The notes below the pieces were generated by a model that made no database searches, had not been told where the DNA came from, and saw nothing but the letters and a program-made list of their open reading frames with translations. Position numbers and translations under genes: made by a program. From an uncultured Bacteroidales bacterium (GTDB taxonomy: Bacteria > Bacteroidota > Bacteroidia > Bacteroidales > ML635J-15), in the NCBI GenBank assembly GCA_937982115.1, contig CALJNE010000006.1:1-64000 (forward strand): 64,000 bases of DNA. The letters run 5' to 3'. This document shows, in pieces, positions 51,045-60,397 of this stretch (the first letter of the stretch is position 1; the number at the start of each line of letters is the position of its first letter).

Positions 51045-52226
51045 TTATGAATTTATTTTTTGAAGACGTTTTATTCTTTTCTTAATATTTGATTGAATTA
51101 CCATATAATCAATAAGTGGAGCAAAAACATTCATTAATAATATTGCTAGCATCATCCCTTCTGGATAGGCCGGATTTAATACACGGATAAGAATTGCCAG
51201 AAATCCTATTAAAAAGCCATATATATATTTACCTTTTTCGGTTTGAGCAGCAGTTACCGGGTCTGTGGCCATAAATACCAATCCAAAAGCAAATCCACCA
51301 AGTAATAAATGTTCGTACCAAGGTAGTGCCATATAGGAATTTACTGCGAAAATATTTAAAAGCAATCCCATTGTTATTCCACCTATTAAAGTTGACAACA
51401 TGATTTTCCAACTTCCTACTCCGGTTAAGATAAGAATAAAAGCTCCAATTAATATTGCAGCGACAGAAGTTTCTCCAACGGAACCAGGGATAAAGCCCCA
51501 AAACATATCCGATAGAGTTACACTTTGCCCCAAACCGTTAACAAAATTAGTAGTCCCGGCAGCAGCTTGACTTAACAGCGTTGCTCCGGAAAATCCATCA
51601 ACAATATTTTCGCCTGACATCATGCCGCTAATCCAGACTTTATCTCCGGACATCCATGCAGGATAAGCAAAAAACAAAAATGCTCTGGCTGTTAATGCAG
51701 GATTTAAAATATTCATTCCAGTACCGCCAAAAATTTCTTTACCTATAAGAATAGCAAAAGCAGTTGCAATAGCGAGCATCCATAATGGAATATCTGCAGG
51801 AACAATTAAAGGAATTAACATTCCTGTTACAAATAATCCTTCGTTAACTTCATGCTTTCTGATTTGAGCAAAAGCAACTTCAATTGCCCCTCCAACAGCA
51901 TATACTACAATATAGAGAGGAATAATTTTTTTTAGACCGTAAAGAACGTTTCCCCAAAAAGTTGGTTCTTCACCTATTGCTAAAAAATGATGATTTCCGG
52001 TATTCCATATACCGAAAAATAAAGCCGGTAATAAAGCAATGAAAACAATAATCATATTTCTTTTCATATCCATAAAATCACGGATATGTGCACCCGTTCG
52101 TGTAACCTTGTTGGGCACAAACAAAAAGGTCTCCATTGCATCAAAAGTAGAATGCAAAAAATAAAACTTGCCTCCTTTTTCAAAATTAGGCTTAACTTTA
52201 TCGAGCGTTTTCCTTAAAAAATTCAT
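51045..52226 (-). CDS. nqrB: Na+-NQR subunit B
   Basis: VTRTGAHIRDFMDMKRNMI; GGTGMNILNPALTARAFLFFAYPAWMSGD; flavinylation motif DGFSGATLLSQAA. Confidence 0.96.
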   Translation of the reverse strand: MNFLRKTLDKVKPNFEKGGKFYFLHSTFDAMETFLFVPNKVTRTGAHIRDFMDMKRNMIIVFIALLPALFFGIWNTGNHHFLAIGEEPTFWGNVLYGLKKIIPLYIVVYAVGGAIEVAFAQIRKHEVNEGLFVTGMLIPLIVPADIPLWMLAIATAFAILIGKEIFGGTGMNILNPALTARAFLFFAYPAWMSGDKVWISGMMSGENIVDGFSGATLLSQAAAGTTNFVNGLGQSVTLSDMFWGFIPGSVGETSVAAILIGAFILILTGVGSWKIMLSTLIGGITMGLLLNIFAVNSYMALPWYEHLLLGGFAFGLVFMATDPVTAAQTEKGKYIYGFLIGFLAILIRVLNPAYPEGMMLAILLMNVFAPLIDYMVIQSNIKKRIKRLQKINS

Positions 52227-52238
52227 TGTTTTTATGTT

Positions 52239-53588
52239 TTAAGCAAATTCTTTACGTACCAAATCTAAACCTCTTCTCAAAATACTTTGAACTTCAATTT
52301 TTGAAGTACAAACATATTCACAAAGAGCCAAATCTTCTTCAATCACTTCGTATATTCCCAATTGTTCCATTTTATCAATATCTTCGGCAAGAATGGCTTT
52401 AATCAATATTTGCGGGTAAATGTCAATCGGACAAACTTTTTCGTATTGTCCTGTAACAACATAGGCTCTTTTGCCGCCATGAAGATTTGTATCAATCTCG
52501 TATTCTTTTTTGGGAAACAATTTTGACAGGAACGTGGCAGAAGCAGAAAATTTATTAATTCCGGGCTTGACCCAACCCAAAAATTCATACTTATTCCCCT
52601 CGGGTATGGCACATACAAGATTATCAAAAAAACCTAAGAATGGACGTTCGGTAATATTTGTTCCTGTAAGAACATTTCCCGAAATAATTCTTGCATTTTG
52701 AGTTTTAACATTTGTCTTTATAATTTCAGAAAGGTTAGCACCGGCAATAGTTTTATAATAGCCGGGATTTTTAACTTCTGAGCCGGCAAAAGCAATTATC
52801 CTTTCGGGGTAATATCTTCCTGTTTTTATAAGATTTCCAATAATTGCCAAATCTGTAGCTTTAAGTGTCCAGATTATCTCGCCTTTGTTTATAGGTTTTA
52901 TTTTATTAATATGTACACCTGATAATCCGGATGGATGTGGACCATCAAAATAATACTTTTTAATATTTTCGACTTCAATAATATCGTTTGCCAGTACAGT
53001 ATTTTTATGAAAACATAAAAATACATTTCCATTGGTTAATTTTTTGATTTTACTCAGAGCAAGATTTATTTCGTCAATTTTATCTTTAAGAATAAAATCA
53101 TAGTCTGCTGCTAAGGGAGCTGAGTCAAAAAAGCTGATAAAGATATCGCGGGGAGTATCCTTGGGATCGGGAATAATTCCGTAAGGCCTTTGTACAAAAA
53201 GTGGCCAGATGCCTGAATTAACAAAAACTTCCTTTATTTTTTCAGAAGACTGTTCATCTGCAATTAATGAAAATTGAACAAAATCATTCAAATTATTTTT
53301 TTGAATAATAATTTCAAGGATTTTTCTTTTTTCACCTCTAATTACTGACAAAATTTTTCCACTCACAGGAGAAGTAAAAACTATTTCGGGACGATATTTA
53401 TCAATAAACACAACCTCACCTGATTTTACTTCGTCATCTTCCTTTTTAATTAATTTAGGAATCAATCCCGGAAAATCTGCCGGTCGAATTGAAACAGATT
53501 CAAAACTAACCTCACCAATAATATTTTTTTCTGGTTTACCGGCTAATTTAATATCCAGACCTTTGCGAATTCTGATAATGTTATTCAT
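52239..53588 (-). CDS. nqrA: Na+-NQR subunit A
   Basis: IRIRKGLDIKLAGKPEKNI; FSGKILSVIRGEKR-like biotinyl/RnfC-N region; position first in nqrABCDEF. Confidence 0.95.
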   Translation of the reverse strand: MNNIIRIRKGLDIKLAGKPEKNIIGEVSFESVSIRPADFPGLIPKLIKKEDDEVKSGEVVFIDKYRPEIVFTSPVSGKILSVIRGEKRKILEIIIQKNNLNDFVQFSLIADEQSSEKIKEVFVNSGIWPLFVQRPYGIIPDPKDTPRDIFISFFDSAPLAADYDFILKDKIDEINLALSKIKKLTNGNVFLCFHKNTVLANDIIEVENIKKYYFDGPHPSGLSGVHINKIKPINKGEIIWTLKATDLAIIGNLIKTGRYYPERIIAFAGSEVKNPGYYKTIAGANLSEIIKTNVKTQNARIISGNVLTGTNITERPFLGFFDNLVCAIPEGNKYEFLGWVKPGINKFSASATFLSKLFPKKEYEIDTNLHGGKRAYVVTGQYEKVCPIDIYPQILIKAILAEDIDKMEQLGIYEVIEEDLALCEYVCTSKIEVQSILRRGLDLVRKEFA

Positions 53589-53758
53589 TTATAATTGACT
53601 TTAAACTAAATTTCAAAATAAACAAAAACTAATTTTAATTATTTTGTCAAAATTATGATAAAAATCATAATTCTCAAAAAAAATAATAGAGCATTGTTTC
53701 TGTTAAACAATTAACATAGCTTTATAATAACAAAAAGTTTAAAATTTTGTTTTAAAAA

Positions 53759-53779
53759 AAACAGGCATAAAGCCTGTTT
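53759..53779 (-). terminator. rho-independent terminator-like hairpin
   Basis: AAACAGGC (53759-53766) loop ATAAA GCCTGTTT (53772-53779), 3' of the minus-strand gene ending at 53795. Confidence 0.7.
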
Positions 53780-53794
53780 ATAAAAAATTGAATA

Positions 53795-54913
53795 TTACAT
53801 AGGTGGTACGGGAGGCGGTACTGCACCAAACAGAGCCTGTAATTCAGGGACTCGTTCGGCAGCATCCCAATTTGCCATACCTTGCTTCCAAACTAAAGTT
53901 TGTTTTGTAATTTGATTTTGAGCAATAAGTTGTTTTATAGTATTCAAATCATAAGGGCCTGCTTGCTGACCATTTATAACGACATGAAATACAACTGCGT
54001 TAGGTATTGGTGGTGGCGGAGGAGTTACTTGCTGTTGATTATTAGGATTATTTGCCTGATTCATTGAGTTCATCATAGAATTTGCCATAGCGAAGCCCAT
54101 TCCCAACCCCATGCCATCAGCAGCACCGCCACCAGCTGGATTATTTGCTGCAGCTTCCATTGCATTAGCAGCCTGGAATTGTGTATATTGATTCATGTTG
54201 CCAATAATACCCATACTCGAACGTTTGTCAAGTGCTTCTTCAACATTTGGTGGTAAGGAAATATTTGAAACTAAAAATTTGGTCATTTCAAGACCATAAT
54301 GTCTGTATTCTTCAATAATAAATCCACCTACCTTTTGAGAAAACTCATTTAAGTTTGCAGCCATATCCAGTACCGGTATTTTTGATTCCCCAATGGCATC
54401 AGTAAATCTTGTGATTATAATATTTCTCAACTGATTTGTAACTTGTTCGGTAGTAAAATTGCCATCAGTACCAACAATATCTCTGATAAAAACAACAGGG
54501 TCCACAACTCTAAATTCATAAACACCAAAAGCACGAATACGAATTGGACCGAACTCAGGATCTCGCAGCATAATTGGATTAGGAGTTCCCCATTTATTGT
54601 CGAGGAATTTTTTAGTATTCACAAAATATACCTCAGCTTTAAATGGGCTATTAAAACCATAACTCCATCCTTTTAAAGTTGAGAGGATCGGCATATTTTG
54701 AGTTTGAAGAGTGTACATTCCGGGAGGAAAAACATCAGCTATCTGTCCTTCATTTATAAACACAGCAACTTGAGATTCTCTTACGGTGAGCTTTGCTCCC
54801 ATTTTTATTTCATTGTTGTATCGTTCAAAACGATGTACAATAGTGTCATTAGTTGGATCTAACCATTCGATAATATCAATAAATTCGCCTTTAAGTTTTT
54901 GAAAAATTCCCAT
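53795..54913 (-). CDS. SPFH-domain (virion core-like) protein with C-terminal GYF_2-type domain
   Basis: AVFINEGQIADVFPPGMYTLQTQNMPILSTLKGW...; C-terminal VFHVVINGQQAGPYDLNTIKQLIAQNQITKQTLVWKQGMANWDAAERVPEL; proline tracts PPPPPIP and PPPVPP. Confidence 0.88.
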   Translation of the reverse strand: MGIFQKLKGEFIDIIEWLDPTNDTIVHRFERYNNEIKMGAKLTVRESQVAVFINEGQIADVFPPGMYTLQTQNMPILSTLKGWSYGFNSPFKAEVYFVNTKKFLDNKWGTPNPIMLRDPEFGPIRIRAFGVYEFRVVDPVVFIRDIVGTDGNFTTEQVTNQLRNIIITRFTDAIGESKIPVLDMAANLNEFSQKVGGFIIEEYRHYGLEMTKFLVSNISLPPNVEEALDKRSSMGIIGNMNQYTQFQAANAMEAAANNPAGGGAADGMGLGMGFAMANSMMNSMNQANNPNNQQQVTPPPPPIPNAVVFHVVINGQQAGPYDLNTIKQLIAQNQITKQTLVWKQGMANWDAAERVPELQALFGAVPPPVPPM

Positions 54914-54917
54914 AGTT

Positions 54918-55262
54918 TTATAATTTTAAATGTATTTTTAATTCTGTTAAATGTTCTTTTAATGATGTAAAAATAAATAAAATTTCTATATTATAGTCAA
55001 TTAATGTATTATTTTTTTTTGCTTCCTGTTCTAAAAAATTTAATTTTTCATACAGTATATCAAAACTAAGCGTACCCACAGAACTTTTAATGCGATGGCA
55101 AAAAAAAGCTATTTCGTTAAGATCATTCTTAGACGAAATTTCAATTATTTTATTCTCGAAGATTGGTAATTGACTTTCGAACCAGGAGACAATTTCTTTG
55201 ATTAATTCGATATCTCCGGCAGTTCGTTCATACAAAGATTTATAATTAATAAATATACTCAC
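54918..55262 (-). CDS. histidine phosphotransfer (Hpt) domain protein
   Basis: 114 aa, all-helical; FFCHRIKSSVGTLSFDILYEKLNFLEQEAK resembles the Hpt HxLKGSS region. Confidence 0.75.
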   Translation of the reverse strand: MSIFINYKSLYERTAGDIELIKEIVSWFESQLPIFENKIIEISSKNDLNEIAFFCHRIKSSVGTLSFDILYEKLNFLEQEAKKNNTLIDYNIEILFIFTSLKEHLTELKIHLKL

Positions 55263-55283
55263 AATAATAAACTAATAATTAAA

Positions 55284-55308
55284 AAAAGTCAGCTGTATGC
55301 TGACTTTT
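55284..55308 (-). terminator. rho-independent terminator-like hairpin
   Basis: Perfect 10-bp stem AAAAGTCAGC / GCTGACTTTT with loop TGTAT, directly 3' of the response regulator stop at 55315. Confidence 0.75.
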
Positions 55309-55314
55309 AAACTT

Positions 55315-56028
55315 TTATCTTCTTAATAAACGTTTATTGACAAATTCAAGAAATACATCTCTGTAAGAACGCCCGATAGGAATTTTATTTTCTTTAATAT
55401 TAACATAATTACCATCAATATCATCAATATGGTTTACATTGATAATAAATGATTTGCTAACTCTAAAGAAAATATCTTCAGGAAGTTTGTTATGAATTGT
55501 TTTAACATTCATGGCTGTCATGTATCTGCCGTGAGTAGCATGAACGATAACATAATCTTTAAGCCCTTCAATAAAAAGTAATTCATCAAATTTAATTTTG
55601 ATATATTTTCTTTCAGATTTGATAAAAATAAAATCGTCTTCGATAGCTTCGAAAACAGCAGTATTTTTAGAAAGTTTAATATACTCCTCAGCTTTAGCAA
55701 CAGCTTTAATGAATCTATCGAGTTTAATTGGTTTTACCAGATAATCAACAACATCCAATTCGTAAGCTTCAACAGCATACTGAGGATAAGCAGTAGTAAG
55801 AATCACCATAGGTGGATTAGAAAGGCTTCTAAGAAATTCTAAACCTGAGATTCCCGGCATTTCGATATCAAGAAACATGATATCAACGTCGTTCTTTTTA
55901 AGAAATTCATTAGCACTGGCAGCATCTTCGAATTCTCCTACAAGTGTTAAGTTGGATAATTCTCCAATGTTTAATTTCATACCTTCTCGTGCCAGAGGTT
56001 CGTCGTCAACAATAATACATTTCATCAT
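55315..56028 (-). CDS. LytTR family response regulator
   Basis: CIIVDDEPLAREGM, IMFLDIEMPGISGLEFL, C-terminal LytTR FIKSERKYIKIKFDELLFIEGLKDYVIVH. Confidence 0.94.
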   Translation of the reverse strand: MMKCIIVDDEPLAREGMKLNIGELSNLTLVGEFEDAASANEFLKKNDVDIMFLDIEMPGISGLEFLRSLSNPPMVILTTAYPQYAVEAYELDVVDYLVKPIKLDRFIKAVAKAEEYIKLSKNTAVFEAIEDDFIFIKSERKYIKIKFDELLFIEGLKDYVIVHATHGRYMTAMNVKTIHNKLPEDIFFRVSKSFIINVNHIDDIDGNYVNIKENKIPIGRSYRDVFLEFVNKRLLRR

Positions 56029-57065
56029 TCTAGATTTATTTTTAGTTCAACATTAAAATAATTATTTCCATTATCAATTTTTAATTCATATTTATCTTTA
56101 TACAACAAATCGAGACGTCTTTTTAGATTTACCAACCCTAATCCTGAATTTTTCATCTCGTTCTGTTTTACAATTGTTTCATATTTTGAATTTTTCACTG
56201 CAAATATAACATATTTTTCTACAATATTGACAAAAATATGAATAAAATTTTTATCTCCTTTATTTTTTATTCCGTGCTTAAAGGCATTTTCAATTAATGG
56301 AATAAAAATAAAAGGATGTATCATTAAACCGCTAAAATTGCCATTTTGTTCAAATTTTATATCAACATTGGTAATTCTCATTTTTTGTAAATCAACATAA
56401 TTTTGTAAATACTCAATTTCTGATTTTAACAAAACTTTGTCATCGGAACATTCATAAAGTTGATATCTTAATAAATCAGAAAGCTTGAGTATCATTTCAG
56501 CCGAATTTTTAGGGTCGAGTCTTGTCTGGATGTATAAAGTATTTAAGACATTAAACAAAAAGTGTGGATTAACTTGTGTTTTTAGGAAATCCAATTCTGT
56601 TGATAATTTATCTTTTTGAAGCTCATTTATCTTCGATAAACTTTCATAATTATATTTGAATAATTTTATTCCTGCTCCGCCAATAATAAAAATCAATGAG
56701 AGCTGCAAATTATAGAACTGGCGTTGTACTATATCAGAAATATTTTCAGCAGGAATTTTAAATATATAGTTTAGATTTATAAAGTTTAATGTGAAATTAA
56801 CTGCAACAATTCCTAAAAGACTTATTAAAAACATTTTAGGATTTTGATTCTTAATTATGTAAGCCGGAATAACTACATTAAGTAAATAATAAACTGATAA
56901 AATATCAATAATTATTACAAAGACATAATTGTATATTCCATTAAAACCGTATCCAAATTCAGCGATTACCACACTATAAAGCAAATATAAAATCCAAAAT
57001 ATAAAATGACTCAATATTCTATATTTAGGATTAAAAACAAAAGTATTTTCTATGATATTTGCCAT
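56025..57065 (-). CDS. LytS-like sensor histidine kinase
   Basis: His_kinase motif LKTQVNPHFLFNVLNTLYIQTRLDP; LIENAFKHGIKNKG; overlaps the regulator by 4 bp. Confidence 0.93.
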   Translation of the reverse strand: MANIIENTFVFNPKYRILSHFIFWILYLLYSVVIAEFGYGFNGIYNYVFVIIIDILSVYYLLNVVIPAYIIKNQNPKMFLISLLGIVAVNFTLNFINLNYIFKIPAENISDIVQRQFYNLQLSLIFIIGGAGIKLFKYNYESLSKINELQKDKLSTELDFLKTQVNPHFLFNVLNTLYIQTRLDPKNSAEMILKLSDLLRYQLYECSDDKVLLKSEIEYLQNYVDLQKMRITNVDIKFEQNGNFSGLMIHPFIFIPLIENAFKHGIKNKGDKNFIHIFVNIVEKYVIFAVKNSKYETIVKQNEMKNSGLGLVNLKRRLDLLYKDKYELKIDNGNNYFNVELKINLE

Positions 57066-57164
57066 TTTGATCCTTTTTGCAAATATAAAAAAATAAATAA
57101 TATGTCCGAATAAAAATGTAAAAAATTTAAATAATTTGATATTAAATAAGCGTAAATAAGCTAT

Positions 57165-57896
57165 TTATATATTTTGATGTCGATTTTTCAAATAACTTTC
57201 GAGCTTCAAAATTGCTTCTGGTTTTCCCAAATCGAGCATAAATTTATTATCATGATTATAAGCTTTTATATCGTAATGTTCGGATATACTCAATATTTCA
57301 GGAATAATAGGAAAAGATTTTTCTTGAGATTTGAATAAATAAAAAATCTCGTAATTAAATGCGTAAATTCCGCTAAAAGCTTGTTCGTCGGAATAATTTG
57401 GTCGTGAAATAATTGAAGAGTTTGTTTTATATGATTTCCACCCGCATAAATTCAGGTTATCGTCAAAAAGCAAATAATTTGAGCTATTACGATGCGATAC
57501 CGCTAATGTGCAAACAGTATTGTTTTTTAAGTGAGTATTGAAAAAATCTTTTAAATCAATTTCCGAATAAATATCAACATTATGAACTATAAAATTTTCA
57601 TTTTTATCAATAAACTTTTGAATATTTAAAAGACCTCCTCCAGTATTTAAAAGCAAATCGCGTTCGTCGGAAATATCAATACGAATTCCAAAATCATTTT
57701 CTTTAAGATATTTTATTATTAGGTCAGCAAAATGATGAACATTAATAATTAAATGATCAACCCCTACACTAATAAGTTTTTCAATTAAAATTTTCAACAT
57801 TGGTTTTCCACCAACTTCTACCAAAGCTTTAGGCTTTGTATTTGTAAAAGGAGCCAGCCTCGTACCGAGGCCGGCTGCAAAAATAAAAGCTTTCAT
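57165..57896 (-). CDS. sugar-phosphate nucleotidyltransferase family protein
   Basis: MKAFIFAAGLGTRLAPFTNTKPKALVEVGGKPML. Confidence 0.9.
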   Translation of the reverse strand: MKAFIFAAGLGTRLAPFTNTKPKALVEVGGKPMLKILIEKLISVGVDHLIINVHHFADLIIKYLKENDFGIRIDISDERDLLLNTGGGLLNIQKFIDKNENFIVHNVDIYSEIDLKDFFNTHLKNNTVCTLAVSHRNSSNYLLFDDNLNLCGWKSYKTNSSIISRPNYSDEQAFSGIYAFNYEIFYLFKSQEKSFPIIPEILSISEHYDIKAYNHDNKFMLDLGKPEAILKLESYLKNRHQNI

Positions 57897-57924
57897 TCTA
57901 AATGATATACTTATTAAAGTAATA

Positions 57925-59574
57925 CTACATCAAAAAGCTTAACAGAATACCTGCTGCTATAGCTGAACCAATAACACCACTAACGTTAGGAGCCATTGCA
58001 TGCATAAGTAAGAAATTGGAAGGATCTTCTTTATGACCAAGCTCTTGAGCTACTCTGGCGGAATCTGGGACAGCAGAAACCCCTGCAATTCCAATTATTG
58101 GATTAACAGGATTTGATTTGGGAGAAAACCAATTCATTATTTTAGCAAACATAACTCCAGCAGCAGTAGCAAAAATAAATGATAAAGCTCCCATTATAAA
58201 TATCAACACAGAATCAAATGTAAGGAAAACGTCGGCTTGAGTAGATGCTCCCACAGTAATCCCAATTAGAATGGTAATGGTATCTATCAAAGGATTAGCT
58301 GCAGTTTCGGCTAGCCTTCTGGTTACTCCACTTTCTTTAAGGATATTGCCAAAGAACAACATCCCAAGTAAAGGTAAGGCTGTTGGAGCAATATATGTTG
58401 TTATAATAAGACCTACTATTGGGAATAAAATCCTTTCAAGTTTTGAAACCTGACGTGGAGGTCTCATTTTTATTAAACGTTCTTTCTTTGTTGTTAAAAG
58501 TTTTACAACAGGTGGTTGCAAGACAGGGACAAGAGCCATATAAGAATATGCTGCTATAGCAATTGGTCCAATAAGATTTTTAACATAAATCGGATCACCT
58601 GCTGCATTAAATCCAATAATATTTAAACCATTAGCAAGTTTAGATGATGTAAAAATTGCTGTTGGTCCGTCAGCTCCACCAATTATACCAATAGCACCTG
58701 CTTCAGAGGGATGAAACCCTACCATCAAAGCACAGAGGAAAGTAGCAAATACTCCGAATTGAGCAGCTGCTCCCAATAACATTAAACGAGGATTACTAAT
58801 TAAGGAGGAAAAATCTGTCATGGCACCAATGCCCAAAAAAATCAGCGGTGGATACCAACCCTGAACAACACCACTGTAGAGTATATTCATAACTGAACCG
58901 GGTTCATATATACCTAATTTCAAGTTAAAATCAACTGCCTGAAACATAGGTATATTTCCTATTATTATACCTACTCCAATCGGCACCAAAAGTAAAGGTT
59001 CATAATTAAATCTTATCGCGAGAAAAATAAAAATCAAACCGACCAATAACATTATTAAATGTCCGGATGTAGCATTTGCGAATCCTGTAAATTCCCAGAA
59101 TTTTAATAAGCCAAACATTGCAACAGAACGGTTTTTATATAAAAAGCCGTAATTGTCAACCAAACAATCAGCGTCTTTTAATATTATGTATCGGTCAGGT
59201 AAAACTATTATTTCGCTTTTTGTTACATAATCTCTGGATGATGTATTTGGGTCGTTATTGCGGAAATAATGTACTACTTCTGTGGGATCGAATTTAAGAT
59301 AAATAGTATCATTTTGAATTTTATAATGACCAACGTATTCATGCTTAGCCGAATCAAGCGAAAAAGTTCCGTCTTTTCTAAAAGATAAAGTTTTAAATCT
59401 ACTAACTGTGGTAATTTCATCAGATTTTGAAGGCATAATCGGAGTTGGATAATAACCTCCTGATTTATTCATCCATTTACCATTTTGCAGTATATCCGAT
59501 AAATTTTCTGCATTAAGAAAGTTTGCAAAAAACAACAAAACAACTGCTAAATAAAGTACATAATTTTTTTTCAT
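57925..59574 (-). CDS. Na+-translocating decarboxylase beta subunit with N-terminal extracytoplasmic extension
   Basis: GGADGPTAIFTSSKLA, LGHKEDPSNFLLMHAMAPNVSGVIGSAIAAGILLS; residues ~1-150 form an additional signal-peptide-bearing domain. Confidence 0.92.
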   Translation of the reverse strand: MKKNYVLYLAVVLLFFANFLNAENLSDILQNGKWMNKSGGYYPTPIMPSKSDEITTVSRFKTLSFRKDGTFSLDSAKHEYVGHYKIQNDTIYLKFDPTEVVHYFRNNDPNTSSRDYVTKSEIIVLPDRYIILKDADCLVDNYGFLYKNRSVAMFGLLKFWEFTGFANATSGHLIMLLVGLIFIFLAIRFNYEPLLLVPIGVGIIIGNIPMFQAVDFNLKLGIYEPGSVMNILYSGVVQGWYPPLIFLGIGAMTDFSSLISNPRLMLLGAAAQFGVFATFLCALMVGFHPSEAGAIGIIGGADGPTAIFTSSKLANGLNIIGFNAAGDPIYVKNLIGPIAIAAYSYMALVPVLQPPVVKLLTTKKERLIKMRPPRQVSKLERILFPIVGLIITTYIAPTALPLLGMLFFGNILKESGVTRRLAETAANPLIDTITILIGITVGASTQADVFLTFDSVLIFIMGALSFIFATAAGVMFAKIMNWFSPKSNPVNPIIGIAGVSAVPDSARVAQELGHKEDPSNFLLMHAMAPNVSGVIGSAIAAGILLSFLM

Positions 59575-59588
59575 CTCACCAAATTTGA

Positions 59589-60011
59589 TTATTCAACTTC
59601 AATCAAAATATCATTCTGCATCACAGCTTGACCTTGTTTTACTTTTATAGCAGAGACAATGCCATCAAATTCACAAACAATATTGTTTTCCATTTTCATG
59701 GCTTCCATAATCAATACTGTTGTTCCTTTAGTTATCTTATCGCCTTCTTTTACTTTTATATCAAGAATATTTCCTGGCAAGGGAGCTCTTACTGATTTAA
59801 TACTGCCGCTTGACTTTGGTTGGACAGGTTCATTTTTAGCAACTTCTGGTTTTGGTTTACGAACTATAGGAGCAAAAGTTTTTTCTTTTTTCTCTTCGAG
59901 TTCAACTTCGTATGTTTTTCCATTTACGCTTAATAATACAATGTTTTCCTTTTCTTCAACTACATTAACATTGTATTCTTTACCATTAATTTTGAATTTA
60001 TATTCTTTCAT
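59589..60011 (-). CDS. biotin/lipoyl carrier protein (decarboxylase gamma/biotin subunit)
   Basis: Biotinylation motif VLIMEAMKMENNIVCEFDGIV. Confidence 0.93.
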   Translation of the reverse strand: MKEYKFKINGKEYNVNVVEEKENIVLLSVNGKTYEVELEEKKEKTFAPIVRKPKPEVAKNEPVQPKSSGSIKSVRAPLPGNILDIKVKEGDKITKGTTVLIMEAMKMENNIVCEFDGIVSAIKVKQGQAVMQNDILIEVE

Positions 60012-60020
60012 TTTTATGCG

Positions 60021-60386
60021 TTATTTTTTTAAATTATAAATTTTTGAATTCCACAAAGTATTTGCAACAGGTTTAATTGTTAATACCAAAGATTCCTGAT
60101 CGTGCAAATCTTCATTTAATTGAACAATTGCCATTGAAATTGCAGCAAAAACATCTTCATCAATATTATCAGTAGTTTCAATAACTTGTAAATTTTCAAC
60201 CTGTTTATTGACAGTCTTTTTTGTTCTGGAAAATTTTATTTTGGTAATTTTATCAAATTGTAAGAATATAAAATAAAGTATTAACAAAACAAGAAAAACT
60301 ACTCCGATTCCAATCAAAAAAACAGTTAGTGCAATATCGTCAATGGCACTTATATCAAATGTAATAGCATTAAAAATCCCGTTCAT
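60021..60386 (-). CDS. OadG family protein
   Basis: N-terminal TM (IALTVFLIGIGVVFLVLLILYFIF) and position between biotin carrier and carboxyltransferase genes. Confidence 0.8.
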   Translation of the reverse strand: MNGIFNAITFDISAIDDIALTVFLIGIGVVFLVLLILYFIFLQFDKITKIKFSRTKKTVNKQVENLQVIETTDNIDEDVFAAISMAIVQLNEDLHDQESLVLTIKPVANTLWNSKIYNLKK

Positions 60387-60397
60387 AGTTTTTAAAA

